The notes beneath the pieces were generated by a model, which saw nothing but the letters and a program-made list of their open reading frames with translations, was not told the DNA's origin and made no database searches. Positions 7,739-16,114 of a DNA stretch of 64,000 nt are shown here, in pieces. The DNA comes from Mariprofundus sp. EBB-1 (GTDB lineage: Bacteria > Pseudomonadota > Zetaproteobacteria > Mariprofundales > Mariprofundaceae): positions 1 to 64,000 of the forward strand of contig NZ_RCFQ01000006.1 in NCBI RefSeq assembly GCF_003665155.1. Direction: 5' to 3'. Position 1 is the first letter of the stretch; the number at the start of each line of letters is the position of its first letter. Position numbers and translations under genes: made by a program.

Positions 7739-10145
7739 AGCATCCACCAATGCGGCCATCATCAATGATGTGTTGGTATTGTACGAACTGTCACTGGCGA
7801 TTGGCACGGCACTGGAGCCGCAGAAAAATTGTGAGGGGTTTCTCAATATTCTGCAGGCAAGGAAGAATATTCCACAGGTATCGGTCTGGGTTCGATCTGA
7901 ACTACTGGCTGCAAATGCGGACTCAGCGCTTGCTTTGCTCTATGCAAACCCGAGAAGAAGCTGCACTGCTCCTGATATTCAGGATACCAAGCACCCGTTT
8001 GCCCGGGTTGTCAGCAATCAACGCCCCCTACTGATTGAAGTCGGCAGTTCCGAAGCAGATATACTCAGAGGCGAACGGACACTGACAGGCGGTATATTTA
8101 TCATTTATCCGCTACCTCAGTTGGGTGTGTTGGAGCTCTATTCAGCATCGACGTCACTGTCACCAAAAGCCGTTAATCAGTTGAAAAGCGTGATCGATAA
8201 ATTTGCCGTTTCACTTGCCGGATCGCTGTCACATGCGCGAATGCTGCAAGCTGAAGCGTTGCTGAAACAGAGTGAACAGAAATATCGCACGCTGGTTGAA
8301 AATTTACCGCAACGCTTCTTTATCAAGGACAAGGATTCCCAATATATCTCGTGCAGTAAAAATTATGCCGATGACCTGGGTACCTCCCCCGAAGCTCTGG
8401 TCGGCAGAAATGATTATGATTTTTTTCCAGCTCATATTGCCAAAGGATACCAACGCGATGACAAGCGTATTATGTCCAACGGCACAACAGAAGACATTGA
8501 CGAAAGCATTGTGTTCGATGGTCAAGAACGCTTTATCCATACAGTAAAAGCGCCTGCCCGCGATGAGCACGGGCATATCAACGGCGTGCTCGGCATGTTC
8601 CTGGATGTGACTGAGCAGAAACAGGCCCGTGAACAGATAGCGCGGCTAGTGGCTTCGGTTGAACATGCCCAGGATGCCATCATCATTTCCGATCTGGATT
8701 CACGCATGCTCTATGTGAACCCGGCTTTTGAAACTATAACCGGATTTTCGGCCGAAGAGGCCGTGGGTCAGTACACCAAGATTCTGCGCAGCGGCAGGCA
8801 TCCGCGTTCTTTTTATGTCGAGATGCTGGAAACAGTCAGGCAGGGCAATGTCTGGCGCGGCGAAATCATCATCAAGTGTAAGGATGGCAGCTTTCGTTAC
8901 GTTGAGCGCAATGTTGCTCCGGTGCGCGATGAGTGTGGCAATATCATCTGCCAGGTTAACATCCAGCGCGATATCACTGAACACAAAAAGATGGAAGAGC
9001 AGCTGCTGCAGTCTCAGAAGATGGAGTCTCTGGGCACACTCGTTGGTGGCGTGGCGCATGAATTTAATAACGCACTCGCCGGTATGACAGGTCGGTTGTT
9101 TCTGCTCAAAAGTAAAACATCTGCCCTGCCATCAGCACGGAATGATATTGAGATGGTAGAGAAACTCTGCTTTCGTTCAGCCGACATGGTCAGACAGATG
9201 CTGGCATTTGCCAGAAAAAGTCCGCTGCAAAAGAAAGATCTTGATCTGACTGCTTTCGTCAAAGAAACCTTCAAACTGCATCGCTTGAGCATTCCCGAAA
9301 GTATTAACCTACAGACCTCATTTTCTCCCCAGCCCTTGCCGGTGCATGGTGATTCCATCCAAATTCAGCAGATTGTGATCAACCTGTTGAATAATGCGCG
9401 TGATGCGGTAGGTGGAAAAAAACATCCGGAAATCATTCTGAAAGTCAGCTCTTTTACACCCGACACAGCCTTCCTTGAAGCGCATCCGGAAGCTGGCGGC
9501 AAGCAATATGCGCATTTAATGGTCTCCGATAACGGTTGCGGTATTAGCGAAAAGAAACTGAAACATATTTTTGATCCATTTTATACCACCAAAGAGGTGG
9601 GAAAAGGCACCGGCCTTGGCTTGTCTATGGTGTACGGTGCCTGTGCGATGCATGGCGGTTTTGTCGATGTGGTTTCGTCGCAAGGAATCGGCAGCAGCAT
9701 GCACGTCTATCTGCCGCTGCTGATGACTGAAGCCAAGAAACCATCCCTCACATCCAGGCAAACTGAAGCTGGTCATGGCGAAACGATTCTACTGGTCGAT
9801 GATGAGAAAATACTCAGGAGTACGGGTAAAGCGGTGCTGGAAGCATTGGGTTATGTTGTGCTGGAAGCTGCCGATGGCATGCAGGCAGTCGAGATATTTG
9901 CGGCGCATCAGCATGAAATCAGGCTGGTACTGATGGATGTGGTCATGCCGAACATGGGCGGGGTTGAGTCGGCGGAGAAAATGCATCGCATCCGAAGCGA
10001 TACACCGGTGATTTTCTGTACAGGTTATGACAAGAGCGATGTGCTGGCCAACAGCGGCATCCAAGATGAGATGGTGCTGAGTAAACCCTACAGCGTCGAG
10101 ACCATCAGCCGGATAATGCGCGCCTGCCTCTCCGAAAGCGTATAA
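7731..10145 (+). CDS. Soluble hybrid histidine kinase (GAF-like, PAS-PAS-HisKA-HATPase-REC)
   Basis: About 804 residues with no membrane helices, so it is cytosolic. Order: a GAF-like N-terminal domain (~10-175), two PAS domains (~185-305 and ~310-425; 'VEHAQDAIIISDLDSRMLYVN'), HisKA with the phospho-His in GGVAHEFNNAL (~residue 441), and HATPase with N-box INLLNNARDAV, G1 DNGCGI, F-box FDPFYTTK and G2 GKGTGLGLS. A C-terminal receiver (~685-800) has DD, D in LVLMDVVMPN, and the KPYS lysine. It overlaps the FIST gene by 8 bases (ATG 7716 is an alternative start). No dedicated response regulator lies next door, so output may go through a separate phosphotransfer partner. Confidence 0.92.
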   Translation: MNRASTNAAIINDVLVLYELSLAIGTALEPQKNCEGFLNILQARKNIPQVSVWVRSELLAANADSALALLYANPRRSCTAPDIQDTKHPFARVVSNQRPLLIEVGSSEADILRGERTLTGGIFIIYPLPQLGVLELYSASTSLSPKAVNQLKSVIDKFAVSLAGSLSHARMLQAEALLKQSEQKYRTLVENLPQRFFIKDKDSQYISCSKNYADDLGTSPEALVGRNDYDFFPAHIAKGYQRDDKRIMSNGTTEDIDESIVFDGQERFIHTVKAPARDEHGHINGVLGMFLDVTEQKQAREQIARLVASVEHAQDAIIISDLDSRMLYVNPAFETITGFSAEEAVGQYTKILRSGRHPRSFYVEMLETVRQGNVWRGEIIIKCKDGSFRYVERNVAPVRDECGNIICQVNIQRDITEHKKMEEQLLQSQKMESLGTLVGGVAHEFNNALAGMTGRLFLLKSKTSALPSARNDIEMVEKLCFRSADMVRQMLAFARKSPLQKKDLDLTAFVKETFKLHRLSIPESINLQTSFSPQPLPVHGDSIQIQQIVINLLNNARDAVGGKKHPEIILKVSSFTPDTAFLEAHPEAGGKQYAHLMVSDNGCGISEKKLKHIFDPFYTTKEVGKGTGLGLSMVYGACAMHGGFVDVVSSQGIGSSMHVYLPLLMTEAKKPSLTSRQTEAGHGETILLVDDEKILRSTGKAVLEALGYVVLEAADGMQAVEIFAAHQHEIRLVLMDVVMPNMGGVESAEKMHRIRSDTPVIFCTGYDKSDVLANSGIQDEMVLSKPYSVETISRIMRACLSESV

Positions 10146-10317
10146 ATGCAACGCTTCCTATCAGAGATGGAAAAGCCATTTTCTACCGATAAAACAGATA
10201 GAGATACAATCTCTGAAATGAACGAATAAAAACATCAATTCCAATGTTTTATTTCCTCTCTACCTCTCCCTTTCACGTTGCAGGAACATGATGCATTCAC
10301 TGCAGAAGAATGCCCAT

Positions 10318-10857
10318 TTAGATTCGTGAAGCACTTCTCCAGCCGCGTTTTTCTACTGTGCGAATATTTTCCACCATTTGTAAGGTTTCCAAATATGGCA
10401 TCAACCGAATTAAGGCATCATCTGCGACATCACCCACAAACGGATCTATACGCAAAAGGTTTCCATAATTGCGTTTTAACTTCTCTGGAGAATCATCCAA
10501 AGCAATCACATGATTTAAATCTATGCCCTTACGTTTTACCTTTTTCAGATCTTTAATATAGATCGGTTCATAAGTGAATGTGTTCATCCGGGTAATGCAC
10601 TGCTCTCGATGCCAGAGAAATTTAAGCTCATCAGGATCACCTATAATTTCAGAGACAACACAATGCGCATAATCAGATGTGGCTGAAGTCCAAACAGCCA
10701 GCTCAAAGCGCTGCTTACAAAACGCAATAAATGCATCTACATGCGGGCGCTTATACGCAAAATAATCTTCTATTGTGAAATCATGTGAGATGGGCAGACG
10801 CGTTTTGGAGGCATGAAATAGCGTTTCATCCAGATCAAGGATCAATAACTTTCTCAT
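10318..10857 (-). CDS. FCP1/SCP-like HAD phosphatase (NIF domain)
   Basis: A 179-residue HAD-superfamily protein. The N-terminal LLILDLDETLFHA is the DxDxT catalytic motif of the NLI-interacting-factor/FCP1 family. It also has 'KRPHVDAF', 'AVWTSATSDYA' (motif II Thr/Ser) and 'VIALDDSPEKL' (motif IV Asp pair). In eukaryotes this family dephosphorylates RNA polymerase II CTD; in bacteria the substrate is unknown. Monocistronic on the minus strand, soluble. Family sure; substrate not. Confidence 0.88.
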   Translation of the reverse strand: MRKLLILDLDETLFHASKTRLPISHDFTIEDYFAYKRPHVDAFIAFCKQRFELAVWTSATSDYAHCVVSEIIGDPDELKFLWHREQCITRMNTFTYEPIYIKDLKKVKRKGIDLNHVIALDDSPEKLKRNYGNLLRIDPFVGDVADDALIRLMPYLETLQMVENIRTVEKRGWRSASRI

Positions 10858-11051
10858 ATCAAGGCCTCCGACGGAAAATTTATATGATCTACGCTAAATG
10901 ATCCATTTCCTTGTGCCAGCCATAAAACAATCATTACGCACCTAAAATCTTGATAACGCGTCAAGAAAAGAAACAGGAAGCAACAAAATCAGTAAAAAAA
11001 ACCGCGCAGCGCATATCATCATCTCAATGCATGCATCCCCATTCTATATGC

Positions 11052-11726
11052 TTACTTCTCATTCACTTGATACACGCGTTTATGAGATAAATTCAGTCGA
11101 TAGGTTCGTTCTGCTTCCAAAGGGTATCTGTTTCTATTTTCATCGTTCAAATTCTTAAGCGGGCCATCGGTAGAAAAACGCAATGCTTGCAGCTTGCCCG
11201 GCAACGCACGTAGATCCTCATTATTTTCCCAACCTTTTACATGAAGCGTGCCAGGATAAGGATTAAGAAAATATATTGGTTCAGGTTGCTTGTTCTGCTT
11301 TAGCCACAGTTGAAAATCATAAACCCCAAACATGGGATGCCCTTCTTCTGAAGTTTCCAATGCAATATATTTACCATGCCGATCAAGCTCGAACGACTCA
11401 ACTAAGCCGAAACTCTCTGAGCCCATTGCTGCGCGTGAACCAGAGCTATCGATTAAAAACCAGTATGGCTCATCTTCATCCATTCCCGTACAGAAGTGCT
11501 GCGGATCATCGGGGCTTATATCCACACAGAGAAGCTTTCCACTCTCATCAATGGTTGCAGCTTGCCTATGATGCTTAAAACCCTCTTCAAGAGTGCTTGC
11601 TGAAGCTCTGGCTACATGAGCAGAATCAACTTCTCCCCCGTTATTGTAAGATTGGCAACCTGAAACGAGCAATAGCGAGGCCATCGCAAAAACCAAGGTC
11701 TGAAATAACATAAGTATTCTAAGCAA
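11052..11726 (-). CDS. Lipoprotein of unknown function
   Basis: A 224-residue protein with a hydrophobic N-terminus and the lipobox LLVSGC at about Cys24, so it is probably a lipoprotein. The mature part has no transmembrane helices and no repeats I recognise. It contains a C-rich patch 'LLCVDISPDDPQHFCTGMDED' and a C-terminal 'YPLEAERTYRLNLSHKRVYQVNEK'. It is followed upstream, on the same strand, by another exported protein 37 bases away, so the two may be co-transcribed. Function not recognised. Confidence 0.75.
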   Translation of the reverse strand: MLRILMLFQTLVFAMASLLLVSGCQSYNNGGEVDSAHVARASASTLEEGFKHHRQAATIDESGKLLCVDISPDDPQHFCTGMDEDEPYWFLIDSSGSRAAMGSESFGLVESFELDRHGKYIALETSEEGHPMFGVYDFQLWLKQNKQPEPIYFLNPYPGTLHVKGWENNEDLRALPGKLQALRFSTDGPLKNLNDENRNRYPLEAERTYRLNLSHKRVYQVNEK

Positions 11727-11762
11727 GGTTAAGTGCCCTATAGCTTTTGCTTGGGCTAGGGA

Positions 11763-12224
11763 TCAACACCCACGCGCCCCTGTAAGAATAGCCGTGGCTG
11801 ATTTCCTCATTTTCTTAGAGACAGTCAGCGTGATTTGGACTGGCATCACTTCGCAATCTTCTCCAGAGCATGAAGGCTCCTCAGTAACAATCATATCTAC
11901 AGAATAACCGCCACCACCCCACGCCTGTTTGAGAACTGGTTTTCCATTCACTGTAATATGATCCTCTCCATATTGAGCCATCATAATATCCCGCCCATCA
12001 AGGTTCATGATCCACATCCCATCCAACATGCGCATGGCAGTTGGTTCAATTCTCAAATGTGGCGTTTTTAAACTGAGCGCATAGCCACAACGCTGGCTTG
12101 CTTCATGATCATTGAGTGACAAAGCTGAAATAATAATAGGTGTTTCAGCATCTTCTTCTGCCACTGCTGAAACATGGACACACAAGCTCAACACGAACAC
12201 CAACAAACACCGCTTAAGAATCAT
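11763..12224 (-). CDS. Exported protein of unknown function
   Basis: About 153 residues from ATG 12224, preceded by GGGAG; the longer frame upstream has no ribosome site. The signal peptide is MILKRCLLVFVLSLCVHVSAVAE-like with an AxA-type cleavage near residue 20. The mature domain has four cysteines, including SCSGEDCE and a C-terminal GC, that could form disulfides in the periplasm. First gene of a probable two-gene unit with the downstream lipoprotein. No family recognised. Confidence 0.7.
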   Translation of the reverse strand: MILKRCLLVFVLSLCVHVSAVAEEDAETPIIISALSLNDHEASQRCGYALSLKTPHLRIEPTAMRMLDGMWIMNLDGRDIMMAQYGEDHITVNGKPVLKQAWGGGGYSVDMIVTEEPSCSGEDCEVMPVQITLTVSKKMRKSATAILTGARGC

Positions 12225-12400
12225 CATTAACTCCCGTTGTTCTATGAAATCACGCACACAAAATCTACCCGTCTCTTCCGTGCTTTGCATGATGCATTGA
12301 ACAACGCTGCATTTTTAAAATGAATATTTATATAAAGTGGCTATCTGATTCATTCGACAATGACGCTTACGCCTTGGAAAGTCAGAAATATCAATATATG

Positions 12401-12446
12401 AAAGCCTGGCCCCAAATCTGCGAACGTGTGAGCCGAAGACCTTTTT
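12401..12446. repeat. Solitary copy of the RAYT-associated repeat
   Basis: AAAGCCTGGCCCC is followed by CTGCGAAC and then GAAGACCT, matching in order the sequence at the right flank of the RAYT gene (14621-14655). It sits ~1.2 kb from the RAYT element in otherwise gene-free sequence (12225-12478). Confidence 0.7.
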
Positions 12447-12478
12447 TGCAGTTTATCATTTATTAAATGGACCTGAAT

Positions 12479-12871
12479 TTACTTGATTTCTAACTTTGGA
12501 GGGCTCGTTTTCACAGGGTGAGCCACCATTTTGCTCAGCAACTTAAATCCCCCATCAATCAATTCATAACAGTGCTCTGCATGTTCGGTCCCTTCATGCA
12601 CAGCCCCACGCATAATCAGCAGGCGGCTATTGGATTGAAACTGCAACGGTTTCATCTCTCGTTGCAGTATCACGCAATCTGGTACGAAACATTAGGCCCT
12701 TTTCATCGGTCAAAATCACCTCTGCGACCGACCCGGAATAACTTGAATCACCGCATACATCACAAACGGCGAAACCTCTTGCTTTTGCTGTAAAACAGCA
12801 GCTACACACCATGATCCGCTCAACGACAGAAACATCGCAAGAAGAGAGATCACCAACATCACTTTATTCAT
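12479..12871 (-). pseudogene. Frameshifted exported-protein gene behind the toxin
   Basis: Starting at ATG 12871, which overlaps the toxin stop, one frame gives a signal peptide (MNKVMLVISLLAMFLSLSGS) and a few mature residues. The sense then moves to a second frame (RGFAVCDVCGDSSYSGSVAE, VILTDEKGLMFRTRL) and finally returns to the first frame (REMKPLQFQSN, then AVHEGTEHAEHCYELIDGG). Two compensating indels near 12780 and 12660 explain this. It is either a pseudogene or the result of sequence errors. No family recognised; the CxxC-containing middle suggests a periplasmic protein. Confidence 0.6.
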
Positions 12872-13127
12872 AGTGAGTCCAACAGCGTAAAATATGGATA
12901 ACTTTTTTTTCACTATCGACAGAATAGACCAAACGATGCTGAATATTGATTCGGCGGGAGTAAAAGCCTTTTAAATTACCGATCAGGCTTTCATATCGGG
13001 GAGGCATTACAAACGGGTCTTGCTGTATCTTTTCCAATAGCACTCTGGTTTTTAAGGCCAACCCAGCTTGTTTGATTTTTTTTAAATCCTTCACTGCCTG
13101 CTTGGACAGAATAACATCCCAGCTCAA
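12864..13127 (-). CDS. YoeB/Txe-family mRNA interferase toxin
   Basis: An 87-residue RelE-superfamily toxin of the Txe/YoeB branch. Seen: MSWDVILSKQAVKDLKKIKQ at the N-terminus, the PPRYESLIGNLKGFYSRRI block that holds the Glu and Arg of the active site, and the C-terminal 'ILRCWTHYE' whose His-Tyr pair is the YoeB signature. YoeB cleaves mRNA in the ribosomal A site and is held inactive by its antitoxin. The start overlaps the antitoxin stop by four bases, the usual order (antitoxin first). Confidence 0.95.
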   Translation of the reverse strand: MSWDVILSKQAVKDLKKIKQAGLALKTRVLLEKIQQDPFVMPPRYESLIGNLKGFYSRRINIQHRLVYSVDSEKKVIHILRCWTHYE

Positions 13128-13375
13128 AGATCTAGATTCTCAAGAGAAGTTCCTTCAGATAAGGGTTCATCATTAGCCTGATGAATTGAGTCCACAAGCC
13201 CTGAAAACTGGTTCAGATAAAGAGTTTCCTCAACAGCCCGCCAATCATCAGCTCCCAGAACTACAAAGTCACCACCATGCCGCCGCCGAACCTTAAGAAC
13301 ATCATGATTATTGATACAATCATCTACCTTCGCTTTGAGTGTCTGTCTAAATTCATTCGCGCTTGTTTCAATCAT
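13124..13375 (-). CDS. YefM/Phd-family antitoxin
   Basis: About 83 residues. The N-terminal part (ETSANEFRQTLKAKVDDCINN) and the 'VVLGADDWRAVEETLYL' segment are the DNA-binding Phd/YefM fold. The acidic C-terminal tail (NDEPLSEGTSLENLDL) is the flexible toxin-neutralising part. ATG 13375 has GGAGAG at the right distance; the GTG two codons upstream does not. It should repress its own promoter together with the toxin. Four-base overlap with the toxin gene. Confidence 0.93.
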   Translation of the reverse strand: MIETSANEFRQTLKAKVDDCINNHDVLKVRRRHGGDFVVLGADDWRAVEETLYLNQFSGLVDSIHQANDEPLSEGTSLENLDL

Positions 13376-13401
13376 GATCACTCTCCATATCTCACACCCA
13401 T

Positions 13402-13430
13402 ATCGTACTGTATTTCGGTACTGTTATCAA
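13402..13430 (-). promoter_or_regulatory. Promoter and operator of the toxin-antitoxin operon
   Basis: On the minus strand, -35 TTGATA and -10 TACGAT are separated by 17 bases. The spacer holds two direct copies of ACAGTAC, 13 bases apart. The position upstream of the antitoxin and the paired repeats fit autoregulation by the antitoxin-toxin complex. Confidence 0.6.
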
Positions 13431-13569
13431 TTTCTTAGAATATATACAACCGATTAACCATTGGATGTTGTGAAAGGTTTCTTGGCATCAGTAATAGCTA
13501 ACAACTACCCTGATTAGCCATAAATACACTTTTACCCATACTCTCAGAAAGTCTTGGCCCGACCCGGAA

Positions 13570-13656
13570 CACCTGGGAAAGGGGGCCAGGCTTTGGTTAT
13601 GGGGTTACATGAAAGGGGGCCAGATGAAAGGGGGCCAGGCTTTGGTTATGGGGTTA
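13570..13656. repeat. Left-flank repeats of the RAYT element
   Basis: The block aagggggccaggctttggtt followed by atggggtta occurs twice, at about 13575-13606 and 13625-13656, with an extra short copy of gaaagggggccag between. The second copy runs into the last codons of the transposase gene. The inverse form (ccaaagcctggcccct) lies at the other flank. Confidence 0.85.
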
Positions 13657-14581
13657 TGATGGTTCGGAGGCCTTCCACTTTATCTCGAACCGATGGGCAT
13701 TCACTCATTCTCACTTCTAGGTTATGAATTGCCCCGCTAAGCGTTGATACATCGCGGTGGAAATGTTTAGCGATATTGGTCAGTGATTCTTTTCCATATT
13801 CTTTCATCAGGTAAGCAACCACGCTCCTGGCTTCGGAGGGCAGGCGTTGGCTGCCAGCTCGGGATAAATCGTCTGACTGTAATTTATAAAAATCACACAC
13901 TTTTTCGATACAGTCATCTAAGGCTAGCGTTCTTTTCTCTTCGCCAATTTCTTTTAAAATTTGTTCAGCAAAATAATCATCACCGAGCACTCTGCTATCT
14001 TGCGCGCCTGAATGAAATTCATCTTTTCGTTTTTCATTTAAAGCACTTAAAACAAAATCTTCATATACGCATCGAGCATGGTTTAAATCCGAAGAAAAAC
14101 GGCTTAAGACTATATCGCATTCCAGCCAAGGTAATGTTTCGAGGCCCATATATGCACGATGGCTACTCCACAGGTAGTCAATCACCTTTTCAACCAGACC
14201 GATGCGAATAGGATTAAGGTGAGTATATCTAACCAGTTCAAGCAAATAGCTGTCTTCATCTACCAGAATTGCTTTGAAGCGCCCCTGAAACAAGTGTCCC
14301 ATCCGTTTTTGTCGGCTATTAAACCAACGCGTGTAACGAAATGATAAATTTTGCATTATCTTTGATAAGTCGGTCGTACCTACTTGAATGACCAGATGAA
14401 CATGGTTATTCATAAGGCAAAAGGCATGAACCTTATGTCCATACCTGTGCAGGCCCTCCTGAAGTAATAAAAGAAAGTGAGTGCGCTCAATATCATCATG
14501 AAAAATATTCATGCCGCCATTGCCTCTTAGCATGACATGGTAAAAGGCACCGGGGATGTGGATTCTAGGTTTGCGAGCCAT
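13646..14581 (-). CDS. REP-associated tyrosine transposase (RAYT)
   Basis: A 311-residue Y1/HUH-type transposase (TnpA_REP). The N-terminal domain has MARKPRIHIPGAFYHVMLRGNGG, the HUH pair in CLMNNHVHLVIQ, the catalytic-Tyr region LSFRYTRWFN, and 'YTHLNPIRIGLV'. The C-terminal ~90 residues ('RSVVAYLMKEYGKESLTNIAKHFHRDVSTLSGAIHNLE') are a DnaA-C-like helix-turn-helix found in the longer members of the family. RAYTs are domesticated enzymes thought to spread REP sequences. The gene is intact and framed by repeats of the kind it would act on. Confidence 0.93.
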   Translation of the reverse strand: MARKPRIHIPGAFYHVMLRGNGGMNIFHDDIERTHFLLLLQEGLHRYGHKVHAFCLMNNHVHLVIQVGTTDLSKIMQNLSFRYTRWFNSRQKRMGHLFQGRFKAILVDEDSYLLELVRYTHLNPIRIGLVEKVIDYLWSSHRAYMGLETLPWLECDIVLSRFSSDLNHARCVYEDFVLSALNEKRKDEFHSGAQDSRVLGDDYFAEQILKEIGEEKRTLALDDCIEKVCDFYKLQSDDLSRAGSQRLPSEARSVVAYLMKEYGKESLTNIAKHFHRDVSTLSGAIHNLEVRMSECPSVRDKVEGLRTIITP

Positions 14582-14614
14582 AATACTAATATAGGCTATA
14601 TCTATTCAAAACCC

Positions 14615-14692
14615 AATCACCAAAGCCTGGCCCCTAAGCCTGCGAACCGGAGACCTTCTCCTTACGAGTGAGATTTAATTACCTGAGTTAAA
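14615..14692. repeat. Right-flank repeat of the RAYT element, partly tRNA-like
   Basis: caaagcctggcccct is the inverse of the left-flank repeat. It continues into CTGCGAACCGGAGACCTTCTC. Read on the minus strand, the latter resembles the end of a tRNA: an anticodon-loop-like CTCGTAA, AAGGTC, then CCGGTTCGCAGG as a T-arm. The match is partial and the acceptor stem does not close. The rest of 14693-14811 shows no gene. Confidence 0.55.
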
Positions 14693-14811
14693 TCGATTCA
14701 CCGTTAAGGGATTAGGCGGCATGTTAACTGAATTATTTTACGCAAGAGAATTAGCCAGCTAACTGACGTATTTCATATTGCCAAAAGGTTACCTTAAAAG
14801 TTACCTCAGAC

Positions 14812-14846
14812 AAAAACAAAAGAGCCACCCAAAGGCAGCTCTTTGA
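14812..14846 (-). terminator. Terminator of the tRNA operon
   Basis: On the minus strand AAAGAGC(TGCC) pairs with (GGTG)GCTCTTT, followed by a T-rich tract. It lies 29 bases after the last tRNA (Lys). Confidence 0.7.
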
Positions 14847-14874
14847 TTTATGCCTTATAAAACAAGGCTTTATT

Positions 14875-14950
<76 letters not shown>

Positions 14951-14987
14951 GAATAAAATATAATGTATGTATGATTTGAAGAACACA

Positions 14988-15063
14988 TGGGGTGGACGAC
15001 GGGATTCGAACCCGCGACCACCGGCATCACAAGCCGGGGCTCTACCAACTGAGCTACGTCCAC
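14988..15063 (-). tRNA. tRNA-His (anticodon GTG)
   Basis: The acceptor starts GTGGACG and ends CGTCCAC with discriminator C and CCA. The extra 5' G opposite C73 is the His identity pair. The anticodon loop TTGTGAT gives GTG. Confidence 0.97.
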
Positions 15064-15080
15064 CATATTGTGTTAACCGA

Positions 15081-15157
15081 TGGCGCGCCTGGCAGGGCTC
15101 GAACCTGCAGCCTACAGCTTAGAAGGCTGTTGCTCTATCCAATTGAGCTACAGGCGC
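15081..15157 (-). tRNA. tRNA-Arg (anticodon TCT)
   Basis: Acceptor GCGCCTG/CAGGCGC, discriminator G, encoded CCA. The anticodon stem ACAGC/GCTGT encloses loop CTTCTAA, anticodon TCT, which reads AGA and AGG. Confidence 0.96.
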
Positions 15158-15205
15158 TCTCCAGATCGCGTCCAAATCATTACGTTCTTCACTGTTATGC
15201 TTAAA

Positions 15206-15282
<77 letters not shown>

Positions 15283-15360
15283 ATTATTTAAGTCTTCCTT
15301 GCGAAGGCGGCGGACAATAGGTATCTGCCAAGCGTTCGTCAATAGCAAAATTTATATTTT

Positions 15361-15765
15361 TTAAACGAACTTCAATAAGCCCTTCATCACCATATCCGTA
15401 TAGCTAATAATACCAACCACTTTACCCTGATCTACGACAGGTGCGCGTGACAAATGCAAACGTGAAAATAGCAGACTCGCATTACGAATATCCATCTCCG
15501 GATGCACTGTTACAGCAGGTTTGGTCATGATTTCATAAATACTGACGCGGTCAGGAGAGCGATCTACAGCTAATACAAGACGTGCGATATCACCAATCAC
15601 CACAATACCGTATTCATCCTGTTTATCTTTTTTATCAACAATCAGACATTTGGTCTCTACATGCTCCATCACAGATAGAGCCTGACGCACCGAACATACA
15701 CCATCCACGATATCGAATTCCGTTTTCATTACATCTTTAACCATAATCACAGCTGGTTTACTCAT
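15361..15765 (-). CDS. CBS-domain pair protein, partner of UmpAB operon
   Basis: 134 residues made of two CBS domains (~8-65 and ~75-134): 'VKDVMKTEFDIVDGVCSVRQAL' and 'IYEIMTKPAVTVHPEMDIRNASLLFSRLHLSRAPVVDQGKVVGIISYTDMV'. CBS pairs commonly bind adenosine nucleotides and gate transporters or enzymes. The start overlaps the stop of the PII-like gene by four bases, so it is translated together with the UmpB-UmpA-PII genes. I infer a role in sensing energy or nucleotide state for the antiporter. Confidence 0.92.
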   Translation of the reverse strand: MSKPAVIMVKDVMKTEFDIVDGVCSVRQALSVMEHVETKCLIVDKKDKQDEYGIVVIGDIARLVLAVDRSPDRVSIYEIMTKPAVTVHPEMDIRNASLLFSRLHLSRAPVVDQGKVVGIISYTDMVMKGLLKFV

Positions 15766-16112
15766 AACTTATCCCCCACTTCATCCATCAGACACATAAT
15801 CTGTCCACCCAATCCAACTGCATCTTCAATATCAATTTGAAAAGCCACACCTGACCCCGGATTCTCATCAAAACCACCTTCAGAGGAGATACATTCAAGG
15901 ATATTACGGCTTAAATGCTCTTCAACCACAAACAATACCATATCTCGCTGTGTCTCAAGCGTCAGGCCAAAAAATGTCTTTTTCGGATTCAACCCCTCAC
16001 CACGCGCATCACCCACGACTGTAGCTCCGGTAGCTCCAGCATCGCGTGCAGCGGCCATAATTTTATCGGTGTCGGTGTCTGCCACCAGTGCAATCAACAA
16101 TTTAAAGCGCAT
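15762..16112 (-). CDS. PII-like nitrogen-regulatory-fold protein
   Basis: A 116-residue protein with the PII (ferredoxin-like trimeric) layout: N-terminal KLLIALVADTDTDKIMAAARDAGATGATVVGDARGEG, where the T-loop would follow with 'LNPKKTFFGLTLETQRDMVLFVVEEHLSRNILECI'. The classical uridylylated Tyr51 motif is absent, so it belongs with the PII-like (PstA/CPII/SbtB-type) effectors and not with GlnB. Such proteins bind nucleotides and often regulate a neighbouring transporter. It lies between umpB and the CBS gene, spaced by two bases and a four-base overlap. Confidence 0.85.
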   Translation of the reverse strand: MRFKLLIALVADTDTDKIMAAARDAGATGATVVGDARGEGLNPKKTFFGLTLETQRDMVLFVVEEHLSRNILECISSEGGFDENPGSGVAFQIDIEDAVGLGGQIMCLMDEVGDKL

Positions 16113-16114
16113 TA

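Noticed and set aside
9789-10151. 120-codon antisense frame over the kinase receiver domain
   Set aside because: The sense strand carries unmistakable receiver motifs, and the antisense frame has no recognisable sequence or ribosome site.
10278-10556. 92-codon plus-strand frame overlapping the FCP1-like gene
   Set aside because: It is antisense to the conserved HAD phosphatase region.
13570-13656. Possible CRISPR array from the repeats beside the transposase
   Set aside because: Only two full copies with adjacent near-identical sequence, no regular spacers and no cas genes; they belong to the RAYT element.
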